Assembly: GCF_028372415.1 (NCBI RefSeq)
Contig: NC_092875.1
Span: 33,808,817 to 33,872,816, forward strand
Direction of reading: 5' to 3'
Length of the DNA: 64,000 bases
Source of the DNA: Notamacropus eugenii
Taxonomy: Eukaryota > Chordata > Mammalia > Diprotodontia > Macropodidae
In this document: piece by piece, positions 12,540 to 21,884 of the stretch
How positions within the stretch are numbered: the first letter of the stretch is position 1
Layout of the letters: the number at the start of each line of letters is the position of its first letter
Translations under genes and position numbers: made by a program
Notes under the pieces: generated by a model
What the model was told of the DNA's origin: nothing
Seen by the model: only the letters and a program-made list of their open reading frames with translations
Databases searched by the model: none

Positions 12540-12830
12540 TCTAAAGAAAATGTGACCCTCCAAATGCTGGATGACATTTTGATAATTGTATCAAGTTCCA
12601 CAAAACTGCAGAGCCTCATAAATGAGATTTGTTATCCTTCTAAAGAGTTCAGTGTAATCATCCACATAGCAAAAATCAAGTGGATGAAGAATGCCTATTG
12701 TCCAAGAAATGATATGCAGATGTATGGATAGAAACAATGTATTAAAAGATATATCTTGTTGAAAATAAAAAATGAGGCCAGAGCTGAACAGGAGAAAGAG
12801 CGTGTTGGGTTCCCTTTTGGGGACTAGCAC
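12540..12830 (+). pseudogene. RTE-clade reverse transcriptase remnant, 3' part
   Basis: Gives 'LDDILIIVSSSTKLQSLINEI', which corresponds to the F-A-D-D-I catalytic block of RTE reverse transcriptase with the F-A lost. Then 'HIAKIKWMKNAYCP', equivalent to the N-x-x-K-T-K block just downstream, follows. In frame for about 65 codons, then lost. It is the continuation of the element at 11181-12305. Confidence 0.65.
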
Positions 12831-13074
12831 AGGGATCTGAATTACTCTAAATGGCCTCTGTTACAAAGCCTCATCTTTTAAAAATATTAATGGTCTTCTA
12901 GTGATATTGAGTTATGGTGTTCTTTAAAAAGAGGAAGTATGTTCTAATAAGGATTGTTCTCAGGTATGTTCTAATAAGGATTTTGACTGGATATGGGTTA
13001 CATCAAATGGCTGTTGAGGTCTCTACCAATTCTTAAATTCTATGAATCTATGAATACTGGTTTCTATAAATACT

Positions 13075-13250
13075 GTCATTCAAATCCAGTCTCAGACAGT
13101 AGCTGTGTGACCCTGGGCATGTCACTTCACCCTGTTTGCCTCAGTTTCCTCATCTGTAAATTGAGCTGACAGAAATGGCAAACCACTCCAGTATCTTGGC
13201 CAAGAAAACCCCAAATGGAGTCAGAAAGAGTTGGACACAACTTAAGAAAG
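13075..13250 (+). repeat. Marsupial tRNA-like SINE, 3' part
   Basis: Contains 'tagctgtgtgaccctgggc', 'cctcagtttcctcatctg', 'atggcaaaccactccagtatc' and 'aagaaaaccccaaatgg'. The same tail occurs at 54908-55165. Confidence 0.8.
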
Positions 13251-13284
13251 ACAAAGTTCTCACAACAGCCCTGTGAGATTGCTG

Positions 13285-13325
13285 GATTCATTCATTCATT
13301 CAATCATTCATTCATTCACTTACTC
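13285..13325. repeat. (ATTC)n microsatellite
   Basis: About ten imperfect ATTC units. Confidence 0.9.
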
Positions 13326-13429
13326 AATAGCACTCAGCTTGTAAATGTCAGATTTAAGCTTCAAACCCAGATGTCCCTACTCTGAGCTTGTGTTCTTTTC
13401 AGAATACCAATCTGCTTCTGTGAATGTAT

Positions 13430-13885
13430 TGGGCAGATTGTGCTCAAGTTTAGGAGTCTTAGGACTCCCTTATACACTTAAGAATTATTGAGAACTTTCC
13501 AAAGAGTTTTTGTTTATATTTATTAATCCATTTAAAATAATAACAATCCTTCCATGTTAGCAGAAATGCATATTTTTAATGGAAAAGAACTATATTTTTC
13601 AAGCCAAAAAATTAGTGAGAAGAGTTTTACATCTTTTTGCAAATCTTTTTGTTTGGCTTAAGAGAAGACATCTAGATTCTCATATCTGTTTCTGCATTCA
13701 TTCTGTTGTGATGTGTTATTTTGGTTGAAGTATATAAAGAATGTATCTCGCATACATATGTAATTGGAAAAGGGAGAAAAATTTTGATAGGCAATAAAGT
13801 CTTAGTGTTATTATGAAAATAATTTTAACCTCGTGGATCTCCTGAAAGTGTCTTGGGGACCTCAGGAGTCTGCAGACCAATAAAT
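13430..13885 (+). repeat. Ancient mammal-wide interspersed repeat (family not named)
   Basis: The order 'aaagagtttttgtttatatt', 'attagtgagaagagttttac', 'agaagacatctagattctc', 'tgttattttggttgaagtat' and a 'ggggacctcaggagtctgcag' end resembles an interspersed repeat I remember from placental genomes. No protein is encoded. The family name and orientation are uncertain. Confidence 0.45.
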
Positions 13886-13899
13886 GAATATATATGTTA

Positions 13900-14290
13900 C
13901 ATACATATTGTTGTTGTTGTATTTGTCCTTCATTCTCAAAGAGGACTGTGACATCAAGATGATGACATGACTTGCAGTTGACTTTGATTTGAGTGAGAGA
14001 GGGCTGTGCAAGGTCACCAACCTCACTTTCTTTTCCTGAGCCATCTGGGTCCAGTGTCCTGACATTCATCAGGATGACTGGAGATGGCCCAGGATGCCAT
14101 GTGAGACCCTGGCCCTTTCAGGCTAAGGTCTTATCACATTCTCACTTTGAGTGAGTTACACTCATTCAATGAGTAAGCTTCTTTAAGTTACTCAAGGGAT
14201 GGCCCCTTTCATCAAAAAAAATAAAATCAAACTGGGAGGGCAAGACCCTTAGGGTTCCTGGGTAAAACAGAAACAATTACTATTTAGTTA
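13900..14290 (-). repeat. Marsupial RTE-tailed SINE, antisense, long form
   Basis: Starts with (TTG)n and 'tttgtccttcattctcaaag', then 'gctgtgcaaggtcacc' and 'tcatcaggatgactggagatgg'. It continues through 'ccctggccctttcaggctaagg'. Its full length pairs with the copy at 28306-28720. Confidence 0.8.
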
Positions 14291-14439
14291 TTACATTCAC
14301 TCTGTGTTAGGTAGATGGGGACTTGTTTGGTGTACAAAGACAAAAGAGAAACAGTAGAGAGCAGCATATTATATAAGATGACTTGCCCCCAAGGAATGGC
14401 ATAGAGAGGCAGATTTTATTTGATGTCAGGAAAAACTCC

Positions 14440-14640
14440 CTACCAATTAGAGCCACCTCAAAATAGAAAGGGCTGCCTCAGGAGGTTGTAGGTTTCCTTC
14501 CCCTAACTGGAGGTTATAAGGAATGGATATAATGAGTGTATTAGAGATGACACTGGTTCAGGTCCAGGCTAGACAAGATGGCCTCTGAGGTCCCTATTAG
14601 TTTGGAGAGTCTAAGATTCTGTGATGTCATCCAGGAAAAT
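14440..14640 (+). repeat. CR1/L3 LINE 3' end
   Basis: Contains 'gggctgcctcaggaggttg', 'ggcctctgaggtccctatta' and 'taagattctgtgatg', the CR1-type 3' UTR with its short terminal repeats. No coding left. Confidence 0.7.
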
Positions 14641-15225
14641 GCATGATCAGAAAATGAAGTGTATCCAGAAGGAGAGACAACAGATAGCCTGACTGGGGAA
14701 CATAGGGAATGTTAAAAAATCTCTAAGAACAACACCTAGAACATTTGGCTAAATTCTCTATGAAGGGTTTGTGGAAGAATATGAAGAGGTATGAAAAAGA
14801 CTGGCATGAACGGATGCAGAGTCAGAATTTATGACATTGATATTATAAAAGAACCAGTTTGAAGACTTGTCTAAACAAATGAAAAATGAAATGAGCAGAA
14901 TCGAGAGCCATTTCTGCAGCAACAATATCGTAAAGATAAACAGCTTCGAAAGCTGTAAGAACTCTCTGCTCAATGCAATGACCAATGATTCAATTGGTGA
15001 TGATGAAGCAGGCTGTCTACCCCCTGATGGGGAACTGATGTGGACTCAGGGCGTGGAATGAGTCATAGAGTTTTTGGACATGGACAATGAAGGAATCTGT
15101 TTTGCTTGACTGTGCATTTTTGTTACAAAGAATTTGTTTTCTTTTTCTTTCTTTTCCCCCAATGGAGTGAGAGAGAAAATAGATTTCTGTTAGTTAAAGA
15201 GTAAAATTTTAATTAAAAATGGTTT
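14641..15225 (+). repeat. L1 3' end
   Basis: Holds the L1 3' region up to 'tggacatggacaatgaagg', 'tctgttttgcttgactgtgc', a T/C-rich stretch and an A-rich end. This differs from the L1 3' ends at 1685 and 41134, so it is another L1 subfamily. The 64-codon plus-strand frame at 14867 lies in it and is not a host gene. Confidence 0.65.
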
Positions 15226-15285
15226 AGCATGGTTCCTGGCACATAATAGGTGTTTAATTACTGTGTTGATTGACTGATTGATCAA
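15226..15285 (+). repeat. L2 3' tail with TGAT tail repeats
   Basis: The 'ggttcctggcacataatagg' sequence followed by 'gttgattgactgattgatc' is the L2 terminus with its short tandem tail. Confidence 0.75.
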
Positions 15286-15414
15286 CTGGTTATGACCAAG
15301 AATCATACAGGACAAAAAAGAATAGATGTGTCGCTCCGTGCAGCATTGGAGGAGTGCCCACAAAAGATGACATCACAGAGGCGTCGAAACCTTGAGGAAA
15401 AGGTAATATTGACA

Positions 15415-15560
15415 TTGGTCATTTCACTTCATCAGGTGCTTATTATGTTCTTCAGTGTATGCAGATCACTGTGCCAAGGGCTGGGGGAAGATACAAAACT
15501 TAGATTAAGACATGACTCCTTCCTCATGGTGCTTCCAGGCTAGTGGGGGCTGAAGCCCAA
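15415..15560 (-). repeat. L2 3' tail, antisense
   Basis: Contains 'gcttattatgttcttcagtg', 'gatcactgtgccaagggctg' and 'ctcatggtgcttccaggctag'. Confidence 0.65.
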
Positions 15561-15574
15561 ATACAGTTAACAAT

Positions 15575-16015
15575 AATAGGCAGTGTGGTGTGGTGGAAAG
15601 AATGCTATAGAAAGAGAGTAGCAGAAAGAGAGATTTTAATTTCTTTGTTTATTAAAAGGAGAGAATAATTCTTACACTACCTGTTGGAAAGAAAGTGCTT
15701 TTTGGGACCTTTAAGACTCCCTAGCCCCTTCCTCTGCTGGACAGCTCCAAAGGATGAGGAATTCTTCCTTATGCTTTTTTAAGTGCTACAATAGAAAGCA
15801 TGCTGGGAGATGGTTCAAATCCTATGTCAGGTACTTAACTAGTTAGCTGCAAGAGCTAGGACAAATCACTCAACTTCCCTGAGCCTCTATTTCCTCATCT
15901 GTGAAATAGGGATAGTAATAGCACCAATCTCACAGGATCATTGTGGGGACCAAAGGATGTATGTATATGTAAAAAACTGTGCTTTGCAAATCTTAAAGCA
16001 CTATTTAATTGTTGA
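15575..16015 (+). repeat. MIR-family SINEs, sense
   Basis: A MIR-like head 'agtgtggtgtggtggaaagaatgc' occurs at 15582. From about 15830 a fuller copy shows 'acaaatcactcaacttccc', 'cctcatctgtgaaataggg', 'ctcacaggatcattgtgg' and 'ctttgcaaatcttaaagc'. Confidence 0.75.
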
Positions 16016-16254
16016 CCTTTGCAGACTTTGACTTTTTACTGGTGTAGATCACAAGTTATCCACATCATATTCTTCGAGGTTCTTGTCTGAATACTTCCTC
16101 AAATCAAGCAACCCAATTCACCTGCAGGCTTTCTCCTGGTCTTTTAACCATGGGCTGTCTTTCTTTCTTATATTGACCTGAAATCTGCCTTCTTGTAAAT
16201 TCCATCCATTGGTACTGGTTCTGATGGCCCAGAAGAAGAGAAATATACTAATAT

Positions 16255-16460
16255 CAACTGGCATTTATACAAGACTTTAAGGTTTGCAAAGTACTTTAAT
16301 CTCAATTGTGCTCATAGAAATCCTGTGGGGTTTCTCAGGAATTATTTTGTCAGGGATTAATTATTTCTCAGGAATTTCTCAGCTATTATTATCTCCATTT
16401 TACAGATGAGGAAATGGAAGCAGATAGAGGTTGAGTTGCCCAGAGTCACACAGCTAATGA
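16255..16460 (-). repeat. MIR, antisense
   Basis: Shows 'aggtttgcaaagtacttta', 'tctccattttacagatgagg' and 'cagagtcacacagctaatg'. It contains a local duplication around 16335-16385 ('ctcaggaatt'). Confidence 0.8.
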
Positions 16461-16489
16461 ATTCTTGAAACCGGATTTTAACTTAGGTA

Positions 16490-16494
16490 TGTGT

Positions 16495-16537
<43 letters not shown>

Positions 16538-16624
16538 TATATGTGTGTGTGGTATGTGTATGTGGTGTGTGGGTGTGTGTGGTGTGTATGTCTGTGTATG
16601 GTGTGTGGTGTGTGATGTGTGTGT

Positions 16625-16661
<37 letters not shown>

Positions 16662-16662
16662 G
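16490..16662. repeat. (GT)n compound microsatellite
   Basis: GT runs interrupted by GGTGTG and GTATG units over about 170 bases. All large ORFs here (Cys/Val on plus, His/Thr on minus) are artefacts of this repeat. Alternating purine/pyrimidine could adopt Z-DNA. Confidence 0.95.
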
Positions 16663-16734
16663 AAAAGAAATTCTTTTGCACTTAGATTTGCTAACCATGG
16701 AAGGCAAATCTGTGGCTTCCTGGAGCTAACAAAC

Positions 16735-16960
16735 CAAAGAATTGTTGTATTAGAAGAGACCTTAGGGAGGCAAGGAGCAGAGAGAAACAACATTTTGAAG
16801 GGCTTCCAGACAATTCCAGCTGCACCTGGGAGACGTGTGTTTCCTCCAATGGTAATGAGCTCCCCATCGAAGCAGGTCTCCAAGCAAAGGCTGAATTACC
16901 GCTTGCCAGGGATGATGCAGAGTGGAATGTTGTTCAGAGAAGGTTGGCTCAGATGTTCCG
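16735..16960 (+). repeat. CR1/L3-like 3' region, diverged
   Basis: The order 'gtattagaagagaccttag', 'ctccccatcgaagcagg' and 'tctccaagcaaaggctgaat' followed by 'cttgccagggatgatg' is the CR1/L3 3' region. It is worn. Confidence 0.5.
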
Positions 16961-17029
16961 TGAGGCCCCTCCCAAATTTGCCAGTTTGTGATTCTCCTCC
17001 CCTGGCTGTCAGGCTGTCTTGTTCAGAGG

Positions 17030-17110
17030 TGAGAGGGATAATAATAGCGCCTACCTCACTACGTCGTGAGGCTCAAATGAGATAATGCATTAGAGTGCTA
17101 CAGAAATGTA
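17030..17110 (+). repeat. MIR 3' half
   Basis: The 'gataataatagcgcctacctcac' sequence followed by 'gaggctcaaatgagataatgc' is the MIR core in sense orientation. Confidence 0.75.
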
Positions 17111-17129
17111 ACTCTTGAGTACACATTGT

Positions 17130-17360
17130 ATCCACCCCGTGGAATGTAAATTCCCCGACCAAGGGGGCTTTTCTCCCCTTCTTTATGTCTTTAGCTCCTA
17201 GCACAATGCTGGGCACAGAATGGGCAGATTAATAAAAGCTTACGGGACTAAATAACACGTCACTGGCCATTGTGTTCCCCCAGTAGATTATAAACTCCTT
17301 GAAGGCAGAACTTTTTTTTTTAATGGTCTTTGCATTTCCAGTGCACAGTGTTCGACACCC
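17130..17360 (+). repeat. Two L2 3' tails in tandem
   Basis: One runs 'ggaatgtaaattccccgacc' to 'tgctgggcacagaatggg' (17130-17260). The other runs 'gattataaactccttgaagg' to 'tccagtgcacagtg' (17280-17350). Both are L2 3' ends in sense orientation, probably independent insertions. Confidence 0.7.
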
Positions 17361-17464
17361 AAAGGGGATGGACCTGTCATTTTATTAGTACAGGGAACTT
17401 GGGGATGAGGAAACGCCCTCTACCAATATCCCTGGCAATTTAGGATTAAAGAGCCGCCTTGGAT

Positions 17465-17760
17465 ACTGAGAGGTTGAATTCTGCCCTCTCGGTGCCTCAG
17501 TTTCCTCATCTGTAAAATGAGGAAGGTTGGACTCTAAGAGCCCTAAGGGGAATATCATGGAGAGTCTTCTGCTCCCCCGGGGGGAATTTAAGGTTCAATT
17601 CAAGATGCTGGGGCCCTTTCTCATCTCTGCGTTCCCAGACTGTGAACTTCTCGGGAGCAGGGACTTGGTACATAATAGGCTCTTCCTCAATGCTTGCACA
17701 GAGCCAGGTACACGGTTACGGTTGGTGGTTAATAAATGCTTTGGGGCCTAATAACTTAGC
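17465..17760 (+). repeat. MIR fragment and L2 3' tails before the promoter
   Basis: Contains 'gcctcagtttcctcatctg' (MIR) at 17492, then 'gactgtgaacttctcgggag' and 'gtacataataggctcttcc', an L2 tail, and another tail ending 'ggttaataaatgctttgggg'. This marks the edge of the old repeats just before the CpG island. Confidence 0.65.
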
Positions 17761-17974
17761 TTGGTACCCGGCCTACAGACTGCATAGAATGATAGGGGCC
17801 ACTCAATAAAAGGGTGTGGGGGGCGGGGATGCTGCCGGACTGACGGCAGACCCAGGGTCGGGGGAGGAGAGTGCGAGGCGGGTCACGCCGAGGGCCACCT
17901 CCAGGAGCCCCGGAGCAGACCATCTGGGAGGCAGCCGAGCTGCGAGGGAGGAGCAGCGGGAGGGGGTGGAGGAG

Positions 17975-18100
17975 CGCAGGGCGGGGCTGGGCGGGGCGGG
18001 GCGGGCCGAGCCCGGAGAGAGGGAGTGGGGGAGGGAGGGCCTCCGTCCCCGAACTCCCGAGCAGGGGCGGGGCCAGGCGGAGGTCGGGGGCGGGGCCTGT
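17975..18100. promoter_or_regulatory. GC-box (Sp1/KLF-type) cluster
   Basis: Successive 'gggcggggc' and 'ggggcgggg' boxes occur at about 17980-18005, 18064-18072 and 18088-18097, upstream of the probable start region. Confidence 0.75.
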
Positions 18101-18116
18101 ATTGTCCGCTCCGCGG

Positions 18117-18130
18117 GGCATGCTGGGAGC
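18117..18130. promoter_or_regulatory. ZNF143/STAF-like half-site
   Basis: The sequence 'ggcatgctgggag' is the reverse complement of the CTCCCAGCATGCC core typical of ZNF143 sites in TATA-less promoters. The flanking ACTACAA part is absent, so it is a partial match. Confidence 0.5.
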
Positions 18131-18139
18131 CTCCGCCCC

Positions 18140-18152
18140 CAACATGGCGTCT
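18140..18152 (+). promoter_or_regulatory. YY1-like site, possible start-site element
   Basis: 'caacatggcgtc' resembles the YY1 consensus with an ATGGCG core. It is often placed just downstream of start sites in CpG-island promoters. It also carries a five-codon ORF (18144-18158: M-A-S-H-stop) if transcription starts upstream of it. Confidence 0.5.
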
Positions 18153-18284
18153 CATTGACAGTTGGCTGAGGAGCGGCGGAGGCGGATCGGGATCCTCAGG
18201 GCGGCGGCGGCGGCGGCGGCGGCCGCGGGAGCAGGCGCGGGAGCGGCGGCGACGGGAGCGGCAGGGCCTCCGGGTCGGGGGTGG

Positions 18285-18297
18285 AGACATGGCGGCG
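18285..18297 (+). promoter_or_regulatory. Second YY1-like ATGGCGGC site
   Basis: 'agacatggcggcg' fits the AAnATGGCGGC pattern and overlaps the start of the nine-residue upstream ORF. Confidence 0.5.
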
Positions 18298-18318
18298 GCG
18301 GCTCCTCGGGCTGCCTAG
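18289..18318 (+). other. Upstream ORF 1 in the 5' leader (nine residues)
   Basis: ATG at 18289, then GCG GCG GCG GCT CCT CGG GCT GCC and TAG at 18316-18318. It has a purine at -3 and G at +4, so a good start context. It ends 135 bases before the main start codon, which allows reinitiation. Likely role: lowering translation of the main ORF. This is inferred from position only and depends on the real transcription start. Confidence 0.55.
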
Positions 18319-18368
18319 GGCGGCGGCGGCGTGGGCGCGAGCGCGGATCCCCGGGGCCGGGGGCGGCC

Positions 18369-18380
18369 ATGGAGCGCTAG
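18369..18380 (+). other. Upstream ORF 2 in the 5' leader (M-E-R-stop)
   Basis: ATG GAG CGC TAG in a 'ggccatgg' context, the same context as the main start codon 74 bases downstream. A minimal three-residue ORF of this kind can stall or divert scanning ribosomes. Confidence 0.5.
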
Positions 18381-18453
18381 CGGCTCCGGCTCCGGCTCCG
18401 GCTCCTCGGCAGGCGGCTCGCGGCTCCCCCAGCCCCGCTCGGGCCGCTCGGCC

Positions 18454-18636
18454 ATGGGCTCCTCGGCGGCGGCCGCGGCGGCTGCAGCGGCGGCGGCGGC
18501 CGCGGACTCGGCGCAGTGGCTCTCGGTGAAGGAGGAGACCATCTTCCTGCACGACGGCCTCATCCGGGTCACCGACCTGGCCGAGCTGCCCAGCGAGATC
18601 CTCGGCGCGGCCGAGGCGGCGGACACGGAGCTGGAG
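18454..18636 (+). CDS. First coding exon of an unnamed host gene (polyalanine start)
   Basis: The exon encodes 61 residues. It starts M-G-S-S, followed by 13 alanines (residues 5-17). Then comes a non-repetitive segment D-S-A-Q-W-L-S-V-K-E-E-T-I-F-L-H-D-G-L-I-, which continues R-V-T-D-L-A-E-L-P-S-E-I-L and a short Ala/Glu/Asp-rich end. The start was chosen because it is the first ATG in this frame, sits in a strong 'cggccatggg' context, and lies inside the CpG island. The frame is open upstream but has no ATG back to at least 18331. The exon ends exactly at GAG/GTGAGC, a consensus donor, in phase 0. The first part is low complexity. The second has mixed hydrophobic and charged residues unlike random GC-rich translation, so it is likely real protein. 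I do not recognise the family with certainty and give no symbol. No later exon was found in the remaining 45 kb, implying a very long first intron or missed small exons. Confidence 0.8.
18466..18504 (+). repeat. GCN repeat encoding 13 alanines
   Basis: Thirteen alanine codons in a row, with GCG, GCC, GCT and GCA mixed. The mixed codons argue for a selected or old tract rather than a fresh triplet expansion. The length may vary between individuals or species. Confidence 0.85.
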
Positions 18637-18642
18637 GTGAGC
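18637..18642 (+). other. Splice donor of exon 1
   Basis: GAG|GTGAGC matches the consensus donor. The coding frame would hit a stop about 50 bases further on (TGA at 18685), supporting the end of the exon here. Confidence 0.8.
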
Positions 18643-18779
18643 GCGGCCCCGCCCGGCCGGGCCCGGCCCGCGGCGCGGGGGTCGTGACTGGCGGAGCCTG
18701 GGCCCGGGAGGCCGCTGGCTCCGGGGCGGCGGGGCTGGGACGGGGGCGGGGCCTGGGCTGGAGCATCATTGTTCTTGGT

Positions 18780-19470
18780 GGTCCCCGGAGGTGTCAGCCG
18801 GGCCGCGACCCCTGCCCCCCCTTATCTCTGCTGCCTCGGGCCCTGTTTCCCCGCACCTTTACCGCTGCTCCATTCATCCCTGCTGCCCCGTCTGTCTGTA
18901 TTTCCTCCATCCCTGCTCCCCCCAATTTTACCCTTATCTCTCCATCGCTGCTGTCCTCCCTATTCATTTCCATTCCTCCCCCCTTTCTGCTCCTGTTCCC
19001 CCATTTTTTATCCTTCCTCTTTCTATCCCTACCCCCACCTTTATTTACTTTTCTCCATCCCTCCCCCACCTTTATTCTTACTCCCCTTCATTTCTATATT
19101 GCCCTCATCTTTATCCCTACTCCACCACCTTTATCCCTGTTCTCCATCCTTCCGGCACCTATATTCCTCCCACCTTTATCCCTGCTCCCCCCACCCCTGC
19201 CTGTCACCTTTATCTCTATTCCTTAACTCCTATTCCTGTCCTCCCTTCTTGTCCTTTCTCCCTTTCCTTTCGTTACTTCCCTCACCTCCCTCCCTGACAT
19301 GTATTGCTGCTTCCCCCCACCCATATTGAACTCTCCCTGCCTTTATCTGTACTCCACCAGTACTTCTATCCCCAAGTCCTTATCCTCATTCTTCCATCCC
19401 TATTTCTCTCTACTCTAATCCCCCTTCCCCTATTCCTGTGTGAGGCCTTTTTCCCCTTTAACTCTGTACC
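18780..19470. repeat. Degenerate pyrimidine-rich tandem repeat at start of intron 1
   Basis: About 690 bases of C and T with few purines on the plus strand. It is built from degenerate units around 'cacctttatccctgctccc' with spacing of roughly 20-28 bases. Clear units occur near 19065, 19125, 19160 and 19205. Frames through it give Pro/Ser/Leu-rich ORFs up to 236 codons with no conserved features, so they are rejected as genes. Confidence 0.8.
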
Positions 19471-21330
19471 AGGCACTTTGAAGGCCATATACCTTCCCTG
19501 ACCCAGCCCCAGGTTTTTTATTAGTTGAAGGAGGAGGAGGGGGACTCCAGATTTCCATAAAATTGCTGTTATCTTGCCACTTGCCTTTTCTCTGCTTCTT
19601 CCATGGGGTGAAACCGAGCAACCTCTCCTTTCTTGATGATGGGTTTTGGAAATGACACAGGGTCTTTGTAATGGGAGCTGGCTGGCGTGAAAAGAGGCAG
19701 AGAGAGACTGAGACTGGTTTAGCATTATCATGTCTATGTGTAGTGTTAGGTCACAGGCATTATAGGATACAGAGCTCAAGGTTGCAAATTGGGGTGTTAT
19801 CAGAACCTGAGCACTTAGGAGGAAGTGTGTCAGGTGTGTCAGCCCTTACAGTCTCAACGGTATTACTATTATTTTGTCAACAGAAACTGGAATGTGATTT
19901 ATATGACCTTTCCCCCTACTTCTTTCTATCAGCATTCTTTAAAAAAAAAAATGTCAACCCATGGTTCCTGTTTGCCAGCTCAGAGATAGAAATACTTTTG
20001 TTACCAGCACATCAAGTCCCTCTTGCTGACGTTGCCCTCCCAGTTTTTCCCCTTCATATGAGAGGTGACATTTTTTGGCTTGTAGGGAGCATTGATTAGT
20101 TACCATGAAATTTTTATTTTCGCAAGTAGGAACGACTCTGGGTAGAGCAAGGAAGGGATGTCTTGTCTTCTAGCTACAAAAAGAAAGCAAGGAATCTTTT
20201 ATGTTTTATGGTTTAAATCTATTGGCTTTCAGCACAAGGAACATTTAGAAATGGATTTAAAACCATGACTGAATGATTTTGGAAACTATAGTGACCTAAT
20301 CTCGTCTCAGACATAGATATGAGAGCATTTCAGAGCCAGAGAAAGGATATTTCTTTCTGAAATTGGTCCCCTCACCATTCTTTTTGTAAGCTCTTTGATT
20401 TCACATTTTACAGTTTGTCCCCTAAAAAAAAGCAAGTATAATAATTGATAGACAATTCTTAACCTGGAACAAGATTCTGTTTCATAACATCTCATTTTGG
20501 CTTATTATCTAAAGATAAAGTTCTGCATTGACACTTAAGGTGTTTGCTATGATAGTGAGATACTTTTGGTTTGTTTACTGGCTCCGGTGGGATGTGGGTG
20601 AGTGATAATCTTGAGTCTTTAGAGACTATTTGACCTTAATAAAATAAAACAAACAGGAGAATGAGAATTTGGATAGGGTATTTCTACCAAGTACTGAATT
20701 AATGAGGCATCAAATCTTTGTGGCTCTGTGGGAATGAAAACAGTGTGGCTTTCTTCTTATCTCTTGATTTATAGTTTAACTTCCCAGATAGCCATATGTA
20801 CATTGTGAGTAAACATTTATTATGACTGGCAGTTGTAAAAAGTGTTTTCATTCTCCTCTTTCTCCCCTCTCAGTTCCACTTCCCCCCCACCTTGCATAGG
20901 TCATATCCCATCAGAAATGACTTGATAAAAATGTTTTTGATCACTAGATTAAAAAATTTCACTAAATGTATATAATGTTCATGTTTATAATTGCTGTTTT
21001 TTTAAAAAAATGAGTGCAGATGTAATCATGAAAAAAGGTGAATTTGCTGCCGTTTCTAGTAATTTTTTCTTTTGGTCTTATGTGTTTGAGAGAGATGAGA
21101 AGTTTTATGTCAATTTTTCCTTTTACAGAAATTCTTTGAAATACTTTCACACCCATGAAAAATACTACTATGAGGATATTTTCAAATTTAAAGGCCCTTC
21201 ATGATAAACTTTTATATTTATGGAGACCTTTAATTGAGAATTTTGGATATGCACATATTTTCCTAAACTGACTAAAGACCTTACTGTCCTCAGAAATACC
21301 TTCGTGTGTCGCTGAAAAGACCCTTTGTTA
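19471..21330. other. Intronic sequence, nothing recognised
   Basis: AT-rich with a T-run (19935-19950) and a few short ORFs that show no family. No SINE or LINE could be supported. It could hold regulatory elements near the promoter, but none can be identified by eye. Confidence 0.45.
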
Positions 21331-21334
21331 TCAT

Positions 21335-21525
21335 AGACTCTTAGAGAATTGGAACTGGAAGGAACCTTTAGAGATCATCTGGTCTAAACTTCTCATTTTA
21401 CAGAAAAGGAAACTGAGACCGCAAAGTCTTGTCCAAGGTCATGCAGGTAGTAAGTGGCAGGATCAGGCCTGGAACATGGGTTTCCTGAAGTTGAGGCTTC
21501 TCTCATCTCTGCCTTACCATTTGAT
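21335..21525 (-). repeat. MIR, antisense
   Basis: Shows 'aactggaaggaacctttagag', 'catctggtctaaacttctc', 'cagaaaaggaaactgagac' and 'ccaaggtcatgcaggtag'. Confidence 0.8.
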
Positions 21526-21884
21526 AAATGTTAAATTGAAGACATTTATTTAGACAAATAAATCTACAGTGACATTTGGAAAAACATTTAAGTTATAATG
21601 AGTTAGATTAAATCAGATCCCTATTTGTATAAACTGAAAACATTTCTTTCCAATAAATTCCAAATGATAGAATATTTTTTATCTGGAGTTGTGTTAAATG
21701 GAAATTTTATCCTGAGACATTCCCTAGCCTTCTAAAATAATATTTTTTTTTTTCAAATATTGAGAAGAGACAAGCTATTCTCAGAAAAGGAATGCCTGAA
21801 GCAGGAAGTATTTTTGTATGTTTTAAGGTAAATTAAAATTGAATGAAATAAAAATGATCATTTTTCTTATGTCCAAGATATGTG

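Larger units (their letters stand above)
17820..18780. promoter_or_regulatory. CpG island promoter of the host gene
   Basis: A GC-rich, CpG-dense block of about 960 bases in otherwise AT-rich, CpG-poor DNA. It contains repeated GGGGCGGGG boxes, CGG runs, YY1-like and ZNF143-like sites, and no TATA box in the expected place. This is the usual layout of a broadly expressed TATA-less promoter with dispersed start sites. The first coding exon lies in its 3' half, on the plus strand. An opposite-strand partner gene cannot be excluded, but no minus-strand exon could be supported. Confidence 0.93.

Noticed and set aside
16465..17085. 206-codon plus-strand frame and overlapping His/Thr-rich minus-strand frames
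   Set aside because: They are read through a GT microsatellite and adjoining CR1/MIR fragments. Composition is set by the repeat.
17820..18450. A divergent gene on the minus strand sharing the CpG island
   Set aside because: No start-codon exon with a donor could be supported on the minus strand, and upstream sequence is repeats only.
17756..18552. Long minus-strand frames over the CpG island
   Set aside because: Low stop density comes from GC content. They are Pro/Arg/Ala-rich with no conserved segment. The real exon is on the plus strand.
18769..19329. Long Pro/Ser/Leu-rich plus-strand frames in the start of intron 1
   Set aside because: They lie in a degenerate C/T tandem repeat after a good splice donor. 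All three frames are similarly open, so openness is not informative.
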